The notes: generated by a model not told the origin, from the letters alone. 21,051 nucleotides of DNA from CAYLLT01 sp964591605 (GCA_964591605.1 CAZQEN010000099.1:1-21051), one strand, 5' to 3'. Shown: positions 8,697-16,644, numbered from the stretch's first letter. A program made the numbers and translations.

Positions 8697-10871
8697 GTGA
8701 GCGGACGCATGTTGGCTGCATGTAGGTGGGTGATCGTGGGCCAGTTCATCTGGCTGTCGGCCGCGGCAGTCGGAGCGGAGACCCAGCGCGTTTTCCGGGC
8801 GGGAGCTGCGGCGGTGGATATCACGCCGCTGGAACTTCCCGTGCGGGTCTCGGGGAGCTTCTTCGAGCACACCGCCAGCGAGGTGCAGGACCGGCTGCAC
8901 GCCCGATGCGTCGTGCTGGACGACGGCCGCGAACGCATCGCCATGGCGGTGGTCGACAACTGCGTGATCCCGCGGGAGGTGTTCGACGAGGCCAAGCACC
9001 TGGCGAAGGTCTCCACCGGTATTCCGCTGGACCGCATGCTGATGTCGGCGACGCACACGCATTCGGGGCCGGCTCTCGATGGGCTGCTCGGCTCGGATGG
9101 CAACATGGCCTATCGGGCGTGGCTCCCGGGGCGGATCGCGGAGGCAGTCCGGGCGGCGGGGGCGAATCTGGCCCCGGCGCGGATCGGCTGGACCGTCGTG
9201 CACGACACAGAGCACACGCACTGCCGACAGTGGATCCGACGCCCGGACCGCATCGAGATCGATCCCTTTGGCTACCGCACCATCCGTTCCATGATGCATC
9301 CGGGCTATCAGAACCCCGATTACCTGGGCCCGGCCGGGCCGGTGGATCCTGACCTTTCCATCGTCTCCGTGCAGTCCCCCGATGGCCGGCCGATCGCGCT
9401 GCTGGCCAATTACTCGATGCACTACGTGGGGGCCAAGCCGCTCTCGGCCGACTACTTCGGGATCTTTGCAGCGAAAGTGGAGGAGAAGATCGGGCCGCGC
9501 GACGGGGGCCGGCCGTTCGTCGCGATGATGTCCAACGGCACCAGCGGCGACCTGCACTGGATGGACTACGGTCAACCCAGGCCCGCCGCACCGCCCACGC
9601 ATCTCTCATATGCAGAGATGATGGCCGATCAGGTTTTGAGAGCCTGTGAGAAGATCAGCTATCACAACTGGGTGCCGCTGCGGATGAGTGAGTCGGCGAT
9701 CACGCTCCAGATCCGCCCGATCAGCGATGCCGACCTGGCCAAAGCGCGTGCGCTGTTCGAAACGTTCAAGGACCGCAAGCCCAAGACCCTCCCCGAGGTC
9801 TATGCCTGGCAGCAGGTGCAGCTCAGTGAAGTGTCTCCCGCGCACGAGCTCAAGCTCCAGGCACTGGCCATCGGCCACCTGGGCATTGCCGCGATCCCCT
9901 GCGAGGTGTTCGGCATCACCGGGCTGGAGATCAAGGCCCGCAGCCCGCTCACGCCGACGTTCACGATCGAGTTGGCCAACGGCTACGACGGCTACATCCC
10001 GCCGCCGGCCCAGCACGTGCTGGGCGGATATACGACGTGGCGGGCGATTTCGGCCTGCCTTGAGGTGGATGCAGCCCCGAAGATCGTGAAAGCGCTGCTG
10101 CCGCTGCTGGAGGAGGTGTCGGGCAGACCGCGGCGAGCGCTGACAGGGGACGACTATCCTTTCGGCGGCTATCCGGCGGCGGTGCTGGCCTCGAAGCCGG
10201 CCGCTTACTGGAGGCTGAACGAATTCGAGGGCCCGCGGGCGGCGGATCTGAGCGGGAATGGCAACGACGGGGTCTTCGAGCCTGGCGTGGTCTTCTACCT
10301 GGAAGGACCGTCTGCCGGACCACCTTCGGCCGATCCGAAGCGCGTCAACCGTGCCCCCCGGTGCGCCGGGGGGCGCATCTCTGCCCGCATCCCCGGTCTG
10401 GGCGAGCGCTACAGCGTCGAAATGTGGTTCAGCAATGACCTCCCGGTCGATGCGCGGGAGGTGACCGGCTACCTCTTCTCGCGCGGCGCCGATGGTGCCG
10501 CCGGCGCACCCGGCGACCACCTCGCCATCGGCGGCACGCATCAGGCCATGGGCAAGCTGCTCTTCTACAACGGCGACTCGCTCAAGGAGTGCCTGCCGGG
10601 CCGGGCTGACGTTGGCGTCAAAACGTGGAACCACGTCGCGATGGTCCGCGACGGGCGCCGCGTGACGGTATATCTCAACGGCCGCTCAGAACCCGAAATC
10701 TCTGCCGAACCCATCCCTGGATGCCCACCCGAAACGGACCAGATCTTCATCGGCGGCCGCAGCGACAACTTCGCCAACTTCGAGGGCCGCATCGACGAGG
10801 TGTCGATCTACAACCGCCCGCTATCCCCCGACGACATCGCCCGCCACTACCAGGCAGCGAGTCACAAATGA
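8697..10871 (+). CDS. Secreted neutral/alkaline ceramidase-like protein with C-terminal LamG-type domain
   Basis: This is about 724 residues from the GTG at 8697, chosen because GGAAGGGG at 8683-8690 sits six bases before it and it gives a compact signal peptide (ending near AAAVGA, residues 22-27). An in-frame GTG at 8637 and ATG at 8709 are alternatives. Residues about 30-480 match the ceramidase N-terminal family: AAVDITP, SATHTHSGP (117-125), NYSMHYVG (238-245), SNGTSGDLH, PCEVFG (401-406) and NGYDGYIP (428-435). These include His, His, Glu and Tyr positions like the zinc ligands of bacterial neutral ceramidase. From about residue 490, AYWRLNE, DLSGNGNDG, WNHVAMVRDG and GRIDEVSIYNRPLS mark a concanavalin-like LamG domain, likely for carbohydrate or surface binding. 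Such proteins are common in Planctomycetota. True ceramide hydrolysis is unproven, and another amide substrate is possible. Confidence 0.85.
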   Translation: MSGRMLAACRWVIVGQFIWLSAAAVGAETQRVFRAGAAAVDITPLELPVRVSGSFFEHTASEVQDRLHARCVVLDDGRERIAMAVVDNCVIPREVFDEAKHLAKVSTGIPLDRMLMSATHTHSGPALDGLLGSDGNMAYRAWLPGRIAEAVRAAGANLAPARIGWTVVHDTEHTHCRQWIRRPDRIEIDPFGYRTIRSMMHPGYQNPDYLGPAGPVDPDLSIVSVQSPDGRPIALLANYSMHYVGAKPLSADYFGIFAAKVEEKIGPRDGGRPFVAMMSNGTSGDLHWMDYGQPRPAAPPTHLSYAEMMADQVLRACEKISYHNWVPLRMSESAITLQIRPISDADLAKARALFETFKDRKPKTLPEVYAWQQVQLSEVSPAHELKLQALAIGHLGIAAIPCEVFGITGLEIKARSPLTPTFTIELANGYDGYIPPPAQHVLGGYTTWRAISACLEVDAAPKIVKALLPLLEEVSGRPRRALTGDDYPFGGYPAAVLASKPAAYWRLNEFEGPRAADLSGNGNDGVFEPGVVFYLEGPSAGPPSADPKRVNRAPRCAGGRISARIPGLGERYSVEMWFSNDLPVDAREVTGYLFSRGADGAAGAPGDHLAIGGTHQAMGKLLFYNGDSLKECLPGRADVGVKTWNHVAMVRDGRRVTVYLNGRSEPEISAEPIPGCPPETDQIFIGGRSDNFANFEGRIDEVSIYNRPLSPDDIARHYQAASHK

Positions 10872-10937
10872 GCCCGCGAGCCGACAAGCCGGCCGAATCA
10901 TCCAATCGATTGTTGAGCGCCAAGAACACGTGCAACA

Positions 10938-10977
10938 GAGCCCGACGCGGCGGATCTTCGACTTGCGCATCGGGCTC
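10938..10977. terminator. Possible hairpin terminator after the ceramidase-like gene
   Basis: GAGCCCGACGCG at 10938-10949 pairs with CGCATCGGGCTC at 10966-10977, eleven of twelve positions, with a 16-base loop. It starts 66 bases after the stop codon. No T-run follows, so it is only a weak terminator candidate. Confidence 0.25.
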
Positions 10978-11034
10978 CATTCCGCCGCCAGACACCTGCG
11001 CGTTTCAGATTCTCGCCCGGCAGGGCGCACGATG

Positions 11035-11181
11035 GTTGCCAGGGACTTTGAGTCCCTGGAACAAAGGGGCCCAGGCAATTCCTCTCCCCTTCTCTTCTCC
11101 GCCCGCAGGGCGGAGAAGAGAAGGGGAGAGGAGAAAGGGATCGCAGTGACCCACATCCAGGGACTCAAAGTCCCTGGCAAC
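11035..11181. repeat. 147-bp MITE-like element with perfect 26-bp terminal inverted repeats and 24-bp central hairpin
   Basis: The left end 11035-11060 (starts GTTGCCAGGGACTTTGAG) is the exact inverted repeat of the right end 11156-11181, 26 of 26 bases. Each end also folds on itself, CCAGGGACT against AGTCCCTGG around TTG. In the middle, 11081-11104 (starts CCTCTCCCCTTCTCTTCTCC) pairs perfectly with 11108-11131 over 24 bases with a three-base GCA loop; the arms are almost pure pyrimidine then purine. The two symmetries share nearly the same centre (11108 and 11106). No protein of note is encoded and no clear target-site duplication is seen. It is unrelated in sequence to the element at 5195-5413. 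A non-autonomous transposon-like repeat, or a paired set of three hairpins with a regulatory role, would fit. Confidence 0.75.
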
Positions 11182-11472
11182 GCTCGAATGCCCTCCGGGC
11201 AAAGCAGTCACAGTCGCCCGGAGAAGGGGGGACACTCACGCCGGCCGCAATCGCCCGCTCCATTCCACGGCCCGCGGCCAGAGCGCCCGTCGTGTTCCAG
11301 ACATGGCAGGACCGCGGCTGACGGGACCTGGCGCCGGCCGCGAGGATCGAGCTGCGAACAGATGATCAGAAACAACAAATCGAACCCAATCCGGCCGCTC
11401 CACCAAACCTGGCGCGCGGGATACCTGATTTCGGGCGGGCGGAACGGATGGTTACTTCTCGCGGGCGTTTCG
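11182..11472. other. Gene-free stretch before the Gfo/Idh/MocA gene
   Basis: Between the repeat element and the candidate promoter there is no convincing reading frame on either strand. The open frames that cross it have no domain, membrane segment or start signal and owe their length to high GC and the inverted repeat. I see nothing specific in it. Confidence 0.4.
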
Positions 11473-11481
11473 TGGTAGAGT
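11473..11481 (+). promoter_or_regulatory. Candidate extended -10 promoter of the Gfo/Idh/MocA gene
   Basis: TGGTAGAGT combines a TG extension with a four-of-six -10 box. It would start transcription near 11488, about 55 bases before the ATG at 11543. The -35 region is weak. A very similar TGGTAGACT precedes the metal efflux cluster at 16134-16142. Confidence 0.28.
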
Positions 11482-11542
11482 CTGAGCCAATTCCGGGGGG
11501 TGGTCCGGCGGCCACGAGGCTTTTTGACGCGGAGACACATCA

Positions 11543-12844
11543 ATGGCAGCTCATGACATGTCGCGGCGGACGTTTGTGCGATCGACGGTTGGTGCGGCCA
11601 CGGCGCTGGCGGCGGCCCGGCCGGGGCGGGGGAGTTTGGGGGCCAATGACCGGATCCGGGTGGGGGTGATCGGCACCGGCGGACGCGGAAATGCGCACAT
11701 CATCTCGCTGCGGGAGCGCAAAGACGTCGAGCTGGTGGCGATCTGCGACGTGGACGATGCGCAGCTCGACCGGGCCTCCAAGAACGCGGATGAGGGTGGC
11801 CATCAGCCCAGGCGCTGCAAGGACTTCCGCCAGATCATCGACAACAAGGACATCGATGCCGTTTTCATCACCACGACCTGCCACTGGCACGCCATTCCGG
11901 CCATCGCGGCCATGAAGGCCGGCAAGGACGTGTACCTGGAGAAGCCCTCCGGCCACACCGTTCGCGAATGCCGGCTGATCGCCGACACGGCCAGGGAAAC
12001 GAAGCGCGTGATTCAGATCGGCACGCAGCAGCGCTCGTCGCCGCACTGGATACACGCGGTGGAGCGAATCAAGGCGGGCGAGCTGGGGCAGGTGACGGCG
12101 GCACACGTGTGGAACACGTGGGGCATCAAGTCCATGGGCGGGACGCTGGGCAACCCGCCCGACAGCGACCCGCCGCCGGGCGTGGATTACGACATGTGGC
12201 TGGGGCCGGCGCCCAAACGCCCGTTCAACCCGGCCCGGTTCCACTTCAACTTCTACTTCTTCTGGGATTACTCGACGGGCATGACGGTGGCCTGGGGCGT
12301 GCACCTGTTCGATGTGGTGATGTGGGCCCTGGGCGGAGATGTCAGGTCGGTGGCGGCCAGCGGCGGCATCTACGTGCTCAAGGATGCCCGGGATACCCCC
12401 GACACGCTGCAGGCGGTGGTGGACTGCGGCGATTACGTGATGGATTACACCCTGTGCCATACGCTCGGCTGGCCGCGGTTCGGCGACATGGACCACGGGA
12501 TCGAGTTCGTCGGAACCAGAGGCGTGCTGCAGATCAACCGCAAGGGCTTCGACATGTTCCGCGAGTCCGGCCGTCAGACCGGAAAGCCCTATTACTCGGA
12601 GAAGGTCGACGGCGATGACACGGTGCGGCACCACGCTAACTTCTTTGACTGCATGCGCTCGCGAAAAGCCTGCAACGCCGACGCCCAGGCCGGTTTCGAC
12701 GGCGCCCTGCCCGGCCTGCTGGCCACCATCTCCTGCCGCGTGGGCCGCGGCGTCCGCTGGGACGCCCAGGCCGGCACCATCACCGGCGACCCGGAGGCGG
12801 CGAAGCTGCTGACGAAGGAGTACCGTGAGCCGTGGCGGGTGTGA
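11543..12844 (+). CDS. Tat-exported Gfo/Idh/MocA family NAD(P)-dependent oxidoreductase
   Basis: This is a 433-residue dehydrogenase-fold protein. The N-terminus carries a twin-arginine signal, SRRTFV (residues 7-12), followed by an Ala-rich stretch, so export of the folded protein across the inner membrane is predicted. The Rossmann domain begins with VGVIGTGGRGNAH (40-52), the nucleotide-binding glycine motif. ICDVD ends beta 2, and EKPSG (133-137) is the family EKP motif with the usual catalytic lysine. The C-terminal half has WGVHLFDVVMW (251-261), with a His at the expected substrate site. GGAG at 11531-11534, eight bases upstream, supports this ATG. Planctomycetota carry many paralogues of this type, usually thought to act on sugars, inositols or their derivatives; the substrate cannot be read here. 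It is a single-gene unit converging on the dapL gene. Confidence 0.92.
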   Translation: MAAHDMSRRTFVRSTVGAATALAAARPGRGSLGANDRIRVGVIGTGGRGNAHIISLRERKDVELVAICDVDDAQLDRASKNADEGGHQPRRCKDFRQIIDNKDIDAVFITTTCHWHAIPAIAAMKAGKDVYLEKPSGHTVRECRLIADTARETKRVIQIGTQQRSSPHWIHAVERIKAGELGQVTAAHVWNTWGIKSMGGTLGNPPDSDPPPGVDYDMWLGPAPKRPFNPARFHFNFYFFWDYSTGMTVAWGVHLFDVVMWALGGDVRSVAASGGIYVLKDARDTPDTLQAVVDCGDYVMDYTLCHTLGWPRFGDMDHGIEFVGTRGVLQINRKGFDMFRESGRQTGKPYYSEKVDGDDTVRHHANFFDCMRSRKACNADAQAGFDGALPGLLATISCRVGRGVRWDAQAGTITGDPEAAKLLTKEYREPWRV

Positions 12845-13086
12845 CTCGACCCCCGCGGTGCATCAAGAAACATTTAATAGGTTTTAAGAGTACATAGAAG
12901 GTATTGTGGGCCCCCGGACCCAAGATCACGACAGCCCGCCGCTGCGCGATTCGCCGCGGCCGACCTCCGCGTTTTCGTGATAAAGGCCGATCGAAGAAGC
13001 GTGCCAGAAAAGCAGGAAGCCGCGCGTCGGTCATACGGAAACGCCGGAGCGCCGTCGCCGAACAGGGTCAAACTCCCCGGGGAACT

Positions 13087-14319
13087 CTACCAGACGAAGT
13101 GATCGGCGGCGATGCGGTCCTTGAGCGCCCGCATCAGCGCGTCCTCGTCGGCCTGCGTGGGTGCGTGGTAGGTGACCGAGAAGCGCAGGTACGGCCCCGC
13201 ATCGTCCCAGGGGACGGTGCAGATCGAGCGCTGGCGGATCAGGAACTGCGAGCACTCCTCCGCGCTGGCGAACGTCGGGCCGCCCTGAATGCCGCGGGGG
13301 GCGCGGACGTAGAGGAAGTACGTGCCGCCCGACATCTTCGCGTGAAAGCCCAGGCTTGCCAGCGTCTCCACGAGCTTGTGCAGCCGCCGCTGGTATTTCT
13401 CGCGAACGCGCTGCGGAATCTGCTCGTCCTTCAGGGCGGCCACCGCGGCTTTCTGGATCGCCATGAACTGCCCGCTGTCGCTGTTGTCCTTGATGTCGGC
13501 GAAAGCGCGGACGATGAGCGGGTTGCCGGCCACGAAACCCAGCCGCCACCCGATCATGTCGAAGCCCTTGCTCATCGAGTGGACCTCGACGCCGACCTCG
13601 CGGGCCCCCTCGATCTGCAGGAAGCTCAGCGGCCGGCGGCCGTAGCTGAGCATGATGTGGGCCGCGTCCTGGATCACGACGATCCGCTGGGCCTTGGCGA
13701 ACTCGATCACCTCCATATAGAACTCTTCGTCGGCCAGGGCCCCGGTCGGGCTGTTGGGATAGTTGAGCACCATCAGCTTGGCCCGCCGCGCCACGTCCTC
13801 GGGAATCGCGTCGAGGTTCGGCAGATAACCGTTCTCTTCGAGCAGCGGCATCGCGAACACCTGCCCGCCCAGGTAACGCGTCCACGTCCCCGCGACCGGG
13901 TAGCCCGGCACGGTCATGAGCGTGATGTCGCCGGGGTTGATGAACGCCGCCGGCAGCAGGGCCAGGGCCGTCTTCGAGCCGATGCAGTGGTTGATCTGCG
14001 TGGCCGGGTCGAGGGTGACGCCGAACTCGCGCTGCATCCACGCGGCGGCCGCCTGTTTGTATTCGGCGATGCCGTTGTCGGCGTAGCCGCGGTTCTCGAG
14101 CCGGTCCACCTCCGCCTTCACCACCGCCCGCACGCCGGCGTCGGCCATGTCGTCGTTCTCGCCGATGCCGAAGTCCAGCAGCGGCCGGTCGGGAAAGTCG
14201 GCGATCGCCTGACGCTTGGCCCGCTTGATCTTCTCGAACTTGTAGATCGCGGTGCCTTTTCCGTAGTTGGTTCCGCCAATCCGCTCGGCGAACAGGCTCT
14301 GGAAATAAGGATCGCTCAT
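13087..14319 (-). CDS. dapL: LL-diaminopimelate aminotransferase
   Basis: DapL is a class I/II PLP-dependent aminotransferase that turns tetrahydrodipicolinate plus glutamate directly into LL-diaminopimelate, bypassing the acylated intermediates of lysine and cell-wall precursor synthesis. The 410 residues fit the family. Visible marks are FGIGENDDMA (50-59), ENRGYADNGI (75-84), NYPNSPTG (186-193), QDAAHIM (217-223, with the pyridine-N Asp), SMSKGFDMIGWR (248-259, Schiff-base Lys251) and YLRFS (378-382, carboxylate-binding Arg). The RIGG...YKFEKIKRAK beginning matches proteins annotated as DapL in Planctomycetota. The start ATG has AGGGGTG about nine bases upstream. It diverges from the S1-type gene, and each has its own promoter candidate. 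A different aminotransferase specificity is possible but less likely. Confidence 0.87.
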   Translation of the reverse strand: MSDPYFQSLFAERIGGTNYGKGTAIYKFEKIKRAKRQAIADFPDRPLLDFGIGENDDMADAGVRAVVKAEVDRLENRGYADNGIAEYKQAAAAWMQREFGVTLDPATQINHCIGSKTALALLPAAFINPGDITLMTVPGYPVAGTWTRYLGGQVFAMPLLEENGYLPNLDAIPEDVARRAKLMVLNYPNSPTGALADEEFYMEVIEFAKAQRIVVIQDAAHIMLSYGRRPLSFLQIEGAREVGVEVHSMSKGFDMIGWRLGFVAGNPLIVRAFADIKDNSDSGQFMAIQKAAVAALKDEQIPQRVREKYQRRLHKLVETLASLGFHAKMSGGTYFLYVRAPRGIQGGPTFASAEECSQFLIRQRSICTVPWDDAGPYLRFSVTYHAPTQADEDALMRALKDRIAADHFVW

Positions 14320-14354
14320 TTCGGCGTCACCCCTGCAAGCTCAGCAAGGGGGGC

Positions 14355-14383
14355 ATTATCGATGGGATCGCTTCGGGTTGCAA
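14355..14383 (-). promoter_or_regulatory. Candidate sigma70-type promoter of dapL
   Basis: Read on the minus strand, TTGCAA (14383-14378) and GATAAT (14360-14355) are separated by exactly 17 bases. The -10 box matches five of six and the -35 box four of six consensus positions. The start point near 14348 gives a leader of about 29 bases, with the likely ribosome site inside it. Confidence 0.5.
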
Positions 14384-14434
14384 AGCGGCTCGGAAAGCCG
14401 GATGCACCCCCGAGCTCGCACCACGAGGCGAGCG

Positions 14435-14464
14435 TTGGACTCGCCTGACAGCCTTGGGTATGCT
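14435..14464 (+). promoter_or_regulatory. Candidate sigma70-type promoter of the S1-type gene
   Basis: TTGGAC at 14435-14440 and TATGCT at 14459-14464 are 18 bases apart. The start point near 14471 gives a leader of about 68 bases. It is back to back with the dapL promoter candidate, 52 bases away between -35 boxes, so the two genes share one regulatory region. Confidence 0.45.
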
Positions 14465-14538
14465 GAGGGCCGTTGGGAAAGAGATCCCGTCGAGGCCCGA
14501 TTCCGATTCAACAACCCCCTTCCATCAACGAGTGACCT

Positions 14539-16005
14539 ATGGACGAGCGTTCAGAGCGACGCTGGAGCAGTGCGGACACCGACCTGGATCGTGAGCTGGA
14601 GGCTGCGCTGGGCGACATGGAAATCGACAGCCTCATGGAGGCGGACGAGCCCGCTCCCAGCGCGGTGCCTGCCGCCGGGGTTCGTCGCGGCCGGGTCATC
14701 GCCATCCAGAAGGACGACATCTTCGTCGACATGGGCGGCAAGAGTCAGGGCCTGCTGGCGGCCAGCCAGTTCGATGATGCACCCCTGCCCCGCGTTGGAG
14801 AGGTCATCGAAGTCACGATCACCGGCTACGATTCCGCCGAGGGTCTCCTGGTCCTCTCCCGCAAAGGCGCGGTCATGGCCACCACGTGGCAGGCCCTGCG
14901 CGAAGGGGCAATCGTCGAGGGCCGCGTCACCGGTCACAACAAGGGCGGCCTGGAGCTGGTCATCGACGGCATCAAGGCGTTCATGCCCATCAGCCAGGTC
15001 GAGCGCGGCCGCGTCGAGGAACTCGCCCCTTACGTCAATCGCCGCCTGCGCTGCCGCGTGACCGACGTGCGGCGCGATGAGAAGACGGTGGTCGTCTCGC
15101 GCCGCGACGTGCTCGATATGGAAGCCGCCGCCGAGGCCGCCCGCACGTTCGAGACGCTGCAGGAAGGCCAGGTCGTCCGCGGCACGGTCAAGACGCTGAT
15201 GCCCTACGGCGCATTCGTCGATATCGGCGGGCTCGACGGCCTGCTGCACGTCCGCGACATGGCTTTCTCGCGCGTCGAGAAGCCCGAAGACGTGGTCAAG
15301 GTTGGCCAGCAGCTCGATGTGAAGGTCCTGCGCGTCGATCGCGAAGCCCGCAAGATCGCCCTGGGCCTCAAACAGGTCATGCCCGATCCGTGGGACACGG
15401 TTCCGGCCAAGTATCCGCCTGATTCGCTGGTGACCGGCCGCGTCACGCGGCTCGAAGGATTCGGCGCGTTTGTCGAGATCGAGCCGGGCGTGGAGGGGCT
15501 TGTGCCCATCAGCGAGATGACCTTCGAGCGCCGCATCAAGCACCCGAGCGAAGTCATCAAGGTCGGCGACGTAACGCAGGTGCGCGTCATCTCGATCGAT
15601 ATGGAGCGCCGCCGTATCAGCCTCTCGGTCAAACGCGTGGGCGACGACCCCTGGCAGGGGGCCAGCGTCCGCTGGCCCGAGGGCGCCATTGTCAAAGGCG
15701 TGGTCAGGCGGCTCAGCGAGTTCGGCGCATTCGTCGAGCTGGCCACCGGCGTCGAGGGGCTCGTGCACATCAGCGAGCTGAGCAACGCCCATGTGCGCCA
15801 GGTCAGCGAGGTGGTGCGCGAGGGCCAGGAAGTCACGGTCAAAGTGCTCGAGGTCGACGAAGATCGCCGCCGCATCGGCCTGTCAATCAGGAAAGTGGCC
15901 GAGTCGCCCGACTACACCGGCTCGGTCGACGACGAATCCGCCCCCGCCGCCCCGCGCCTCGAAAAGAAACGCAAAAAGCCGCTCAAAGGCGGCCTCGAGT
16001 GGTGA
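14539..16005 (+). CDS. rpsA: Ribosomal protein S1-like RNA-binding protein with five S1 domains
   Basis: This 488-residue protein is made mainly of S1 (OB-fold) RNA-binding domains at about 48-108, 123-188, 210-277, 296-364 and 382-451. Domain 2 shows the HNKGGLELVIDGIKAFMP pattern of S1 domain 2. Domains 3-5 show the canonical YGAFVDI/FGAFVEI followed by GLVPISEM or GLVHISEL. An acidic N-terminal leader (1-45) and a very basic tail (KKRKKPLKGG) flank them. In bacteria S1 binds mRNA and helps it onto the 30S subunit, which matters in genomes like this where Shine-Dalgarno sequences are often weak. Its own start has only a GAG seven bases upstream, as in many S1 genes. Five rather than the six domains of E. 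coli S1, and the modest match of domain 1 to the ribosome-docking domain, leave a non-ribosomal S1-repeat protein possible, so the symbol is provisional. Confidence 0.85.
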   Translation: MDERSERRWSSADTDLDRELEAALGDMEIDSLMEADEPAPSAVPAAGVRRGRVIAIQKDDIFVDMGGKSQGLLAASQFDDAPLPRVGEVIEVTITGYDSAEGLLVLSRKGAVMATTWQALREGAIVEGRVTGHNKGGLELVIDGIKAFMPISQVERGRVEELAPYVNRRLRCRVTDVRRDEKTVVVSRRDVLDMEAAAEAARTFETLQEGQVVRGTVKTLMPYGAFVDIGGLDGLLHVRDMAFSRVEKPEDVVKVGQQLDVKVLRVDREARKIALGLKQVMPDPWDTVPAKYPPDSLVTGRVTRLEGFGAFVEIEPGVEGLVPISEMTFERRIKHPSEVIKVGDVTQVRVISIDMERRRISLSVKRVGDDPWQGASVRWPEGAIVKGVVRRLSEFGAFVELATGVEGLVHISELSNAHVRQVSEVVREGQEVTVKVLEVDEDRRRIGLSIRKVAESPDYTGSVDDESAPAAPRLEKKRKKPLKGGLEW

Positions 16006-16133
16006 CTCGGGCTCGTTAATCCGCGGCTGCCCCGGCGACGACCACAATCGCTCCCGTCTTTTCGCCCCGTGGACCAGGTCACGCACCCCCGGGTCGAACC
16101 CCACGCTGGGGCGTGGCGGGTGCGACGTGATGG

Positions 16134-16142
16134 TGGTAGACT
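16134..16142 (+). promoter_or_regulatory. Candidate extended -10 promoter of the metal efflux cluster
   Basis: TGGTAGACT has a TG extension and a four-of-six -10 box. Transcription would start near 16149, one base before the ATG at 16150 and 37 bases before the ATG at 16186, which favours the latter as start codon. The -35 region is poor. I see no MerR- or Fur-type operator palindrome beside it. Confidence 0.3.
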
Positions 16143-16185
16143 TGAGTCCATGTGCAGTCACGGGCAGACGTACAGACGCAGCACG

Positions 16186-16644
16186 ATGACCGGCCTTCAC
16201 CGCGCCCTCCTGTATCGGGCCGGATGTCTGCTGGCCGCGGCGAGTCTGCTTCCCACGCTGATCCTCGGTCCGCTGGGTCCCGGATTCATCGTCATTCACG
16301 AGCATCACGAAGAGGACTTCCACGCGCACAAAGTTGATACAGTACCCGGCGGACTACCCACATCCGGCAGCGGTCACGATCATCCGACGGACGGTGCGGT
16401 TGACTTTGAGGGGGCGCAGTTCTTCCTCACACTCAACGACCCGCCGCGATTACCCACATGCGTACAGGCGTCCGCTTTCCAGCCGAAACCCGCGTTACCC
16501 CTCGTCATGATCGCGACCGCTTCGTCGGGCACCACGGCCGGATCCCCCCTTGAACGGGGGGCTCACGCCCGGCCCACAGGGGTACTGCGCGCACACAGCA
16601 GGATCGCCGAGCTTCTGCAGAGCGGTCACTCACTTCTGATCTGA
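16186..16644 (+). CDS. Small His-rich membrane or periplasmic protein of the metal efflux cluster
   Basis: This 152-residue protein has no family I can name with confidence. A hydrophobic segment at about 13-37 (CLLAAASLLPTLILGPLGPG) serves as a membrane anchor or signal. Directly after it comes a histidine cluster, IHEHHEEDFHAHK (37-49), then GHDH (63-66), both plausible sites for divalent metal ions. The C-terminus (LRAHSRIAELLQSGHSLLI) resembles the ends of small proteins often found beside RND metal pumps. I start at 16186 because it follows the candidate promoter with a normal leader and gives a short positive n-region; the ATG at 16150 is in frame and would add twelve residues. It lies 104 bases before the adaptor gene on the same strand, so a role as a metal chaperone or sensor for the pump is an inference from context. 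A C6-G6 hairpin sits inside the gene at 16544-16561. Confidence 0.65.
   Translation: MTGLHRALLYRAGCLLAAASLLPTLILGPLGPGFIVIHEHHEEDFHAHKVDTVPGGLPTSGSGHDHPTDGAVDFEGAQFFLTLNDPPRLPTCVQASAFQPKPALPLVMIATASSGTTAGSPLERGAHARPTGVLRAHSRIAELLQSGHSLLI
16544..16561. repeat. Short C6/G6 hairpin inside a coding region
   Basis: Six C (16544-16549) and six G (16556-16561) flank TTGAAC, forming a perfect 6-bp stem with a 6-base loop within the small His-rich gene. It encodes part of GSPLERGA in a region of the protein with no visible conservation. Confidence 0.4.

Noticed and set aside
10930..11478. Plus-strand frame of 182 codons and minus-strand frames crossing the 147-bp repeat element.
   Set aside because: Their openness comes from the inverted repeats; translated segments are Arg/Pro-rich with no domain, and both strands look alike because of the palindromes.
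12780..13034. Minus-strand frame of 84 codons in the spacer between the oxidoreductase and dapL genes.
   Set aside because: It overlaps the end of the oxidoreductase gene, has no start signal and no recognisable features.
13071..13085. TCCCCGGGGA palindrome next to the dapL stop, considered as a terminator.
   Set aside because: The palindrome has no loop and no following T-run, so it cannot act as a normal factor-independent terminator.
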